Shown here piece after piece: positions 62,872-64,000 of a stretch of 64,000 bases of DNA. Location: contig NZ_JANAVO010000011.1 in NCBI RefSeq assembly GCF_024213555.1, positions 1 through 64,000 of the forward strand, read 5' to 3'. A program made the position numbers and the translations under genes. A model generated the notes under the pieces. That model was not told the origin of the DNA, searched no databases, and saw only the letters and a program-made list of their open reading frames with translations. How positions within the stretch are numbered: the stretch's first letter is position 1; each line of letters opens with the position of its first letter. This DNA is from Allokutzneria sp. A3M-2-11 16 (GTDB lineage: Bacteria; Actinomycetota; Actinomycetes; Mycobacteriales; Pseudonocardiaceae).

Positions 62872-63684
62872 TCATGGTGCGCCCGGGAACCGAGTCGCGG
62901 TGCCCCGCCGGGGAAGTGATCTCTCCCACGGGGTGTTCGCCTGAGTCGGTAGGTAGATCACCAGGCGCTGGTCCTCGGTGCCGGGCAGGGCGAGGTTCTC
63001 GTAGGCCAGCCGCAGCTCACCCCACAGCTCGTCCCCCGTCCACGACGGGAGGACCCCGGCCGCGGCGTACCTGCGGCTGAACTCCGCGCCCGCCGTGATC
63101 GACAGCTCCTCGGCGAGGGCGGCGGCGTGGTGGTCGGCGAGGTCCGCGGCCGCTCGCAGTGCCGCGGCGTGGGTGTCGGCGACGCGGTCCCACTCCGGGA
63201 AGGCCGTGTGCGCCCTGGGGTCGGTGAACACGAACCGCGCGAGGTTGGGGTACTCGGCGTCGAGGAGGCCGATCGCGGCGGCCAGCTCCCCGAAGCCGTC
63301 GCTCCACGCCAGCAGATCGCCCTGCGCGTCGGCGACGAACGCCAGCTCCAGTTGGTCGAGCAGCGCGCGCACGGTGGGACGCACCTCCCGCTCCGGCGGC
63401 GTGGACTGCGTGCACACCGCCCCGTCCGCGATCTTGGCGAGGCGGTGCAGGTGCACGCGCTCGTCCGGCGCGAGGCGGAGCGCGTCGGCGAGCGCGCCCA
63501 GCACCTGCCCGGAGGGCCTGCGGTCGCTGCCGCGCTCCAATCGGGTCAGGTACTCCACGCTGATGCTCGCCAGCTCGGCCAGCTCCGACCGGCGCAGACC
63601 CGGAGTGCGGCGCGGTCCCGGCTCGGCGGGCGCCGTCGCCTCCCGCCTAGCCCTCAGGAAGGTCCCCAGCGCATTCTCGGCCAC
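62872..63684 (-). CDS. XRE-family regulator with MmyB-type ligand domain
   Basis: A 270-residue regulator. The HTH (about 5-75) begins LGTFLRARREATAP and includes LRRSELAELASISVEYLTRLERG. The remainder (about 95-260) is the MmyB-like (MLTR) ligand-binding domain, with WSDGFGEL, NLARFVFTDPRAHTAFPEWDRVA and WGELRLAYENLALPGT...YLPT. Regulators of this group often control an adjacent short-chain or aldo/keto reductase. The divergent aldo/keto reductase at 63927 is therefore a likely target. GTG 63684 follows a TAGACT box by 7 nt; the longer frame enters array 5. Confidence 0.9.
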   Translation of the reverse strand: MAENALGTFLRARREATAPAEPGPRRTPGLRRSELAELASISVEYLTRLERGSDRRPSGQVLGALADALRLAPDERVHLHRLAKIADGAVCTQSTPPEREVRPTVRALLDQLELAFVADAQGDLLAWSDGFGELAAAIGLLDAEYPNLARFVFTDPRAHTAFPEWDRVADTHAAALRAAADLADHHAAALAEELSITAGAEFSRRYAAAGVLPSWTGDELWGELRLAYENLALPGTEDQRLVIYLPTQANTPWERSLPRRGTATRFPGAP

Positions 63685-63691
63685 ACCCCCG

Positions 63692-63697
63692 AGTCTA
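63692..63697 (-). promoter_or_regulatory. -10 element of a leaderless transcript (XRE regulator)
   Basis: On the minus strand TAGACT is followed by 7 nt and then GTG 63684, with no ribosome site. Confidence 0.55.
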
Positions 63698-63720
63698 GAA
63701 GCGCCCCACGACACCCCGCC

Positions 63721-63863
63721 CCAATGACTCATTCGTTCCGTTGAACGTGCTGAATGAGTCATTCGGTGCGTTGAGCCCCCTCAATGACTCATTCAGCACG
63801 TTAGGTCCCTGAACGGGTCGTTGGGGGCGTTGAGGTCCCCGAACGACCCGTTCAGGGCATAAC
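63721..63863. repeat. 30-bp palindromic intergenic repeat array 5 (5 units)
   Basis: Units start at 63722, 63752, 63782, 63811 and 63841. The first three have AATGACTCATT/AATGAGTCATT cores; the last two have AACGGGTCGTT and AACGACCCGTT. It lies between the divergent XRE and aldo/keto reductase genes. Confidence 0.88.
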
Positions 63864-63926
63864 GGTGGGGATGGGGGTCCCTGGGAGGGCCTCCCTTGGG
63901 GAAGGGCGGAGGCGGAGGGTGGGGGT

Positions 63927-64000
63927 ATGCGTTATCGACTGTTCGGCCGGACCGGCCTGCGCGTGTCCGAATTCGTTCTCGGCACGATGACCTTCGAGGA
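63927..64000 (+). CDS. Aldo/keto reductase (5' part only)
   Basis: The first 24 full codons, MRYRLFGRTGLRVSEFVLGT and on, are the standard N-terminus of the NAD(P)H-dependent aldo/keto reductase family. The gene runs off the window end. GGAGGGT precedes the ATG. Probably regulated by the divergent XRE/MmyB-type protein. Confidence 0.8.
   Translation, partial: MRYRLFGRTGLRVSEFVLGTMTFE

Overview
The window is very GC-rich, densely packed DNA with ATG, GTG and TTG starts, many GTGA/ATGA stop-start overlaps and several probable leaderless promoters. This is the pattern of a filamentous actinomycete. A DasR-type operator at a chitinase gene, an actinobacterial translational T-box on ileS, a complete conservon (cvnABCD), F420-type and MDR oxidoreductases and a YtfQ-type sugar importer fit Pseudonocardiales (Lentzea, Saccharothrix, Actinosynnema and relatives). 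That placement is inference; no rRNA or other taxonomic marker is present. It looks like ordinary chromosome: no phage, plasmid, transposase, CRISPR array or tRNA was found.

Layout. 0.2-8 kb: two tandem secreted subtilases, a divergent LAL (LuxR) regulator coupled to an unknown protein, and a CBM2-GH18 chitinase with a dre site. 8-15.6 kb: T-box and ileS, a secreted BLIP-II/RCC1-like propeller, an acetyltransferase plus membrane protein, and a LysR regulator divergent from a PRISE-type reductase. 16.7-24.6 kb: a secreted TAP-like hydrolase, the cmk-plsC-der-DUF952 operon, an O-methyltransferase with a divergent ArsR-like regulator, and a KhtT/KhtU-like cation/proton antiporter pair. 25-38 kb: an amino-acid ABC operon, a cyclopropane-synthase-like methyltransferase, an MDR reductase with a divergent TetR, a two-component system, a LacI regulator, and a NitT/TauT-type ABC operon. 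39-44.5 kb: conservon followed by a kinase-like protein without a P-loop. 44.5-51.5 kb: large subtilase, a membrane Ser/Thr kinase, and a terpene-cyclase-like protein without metal motifs. 51.7-64 kb: YtfQRT/YjfF-type sugar importer, Tat-type PGRP amidase, TetR plus LLM oxidoreductase sharing an operator, a GT87 mannosyltransferase, a polyamine operon (ODC, speD, speE), an MmyB-type XRE regulator and the start of an aldo/keto reductase.

The most distinctive content lies between genes. (1) Five arrays hold about 34 units of a 30-bp repeat with a palindromic AAYGRSTCRTT-like core. (2) A G-rich intergenic family ends in TACTTGAAGAC, in half-length and roughly 120-130-bp palindromic forms. (3) Two inverted copies of a 63-bp palindrome begin CCCGTTTCGTACTC. 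(4) Inside genes, the 13-nt palindrome GTCCACWGTGGAC recurs in all three reading frames. Families 1 and 2 are joined in a composite of about 180 bp found twice in opposite orientation (7.9-8.1 kb and 24.7-24.9 kb). These are the best candidates for undescribed biology here.
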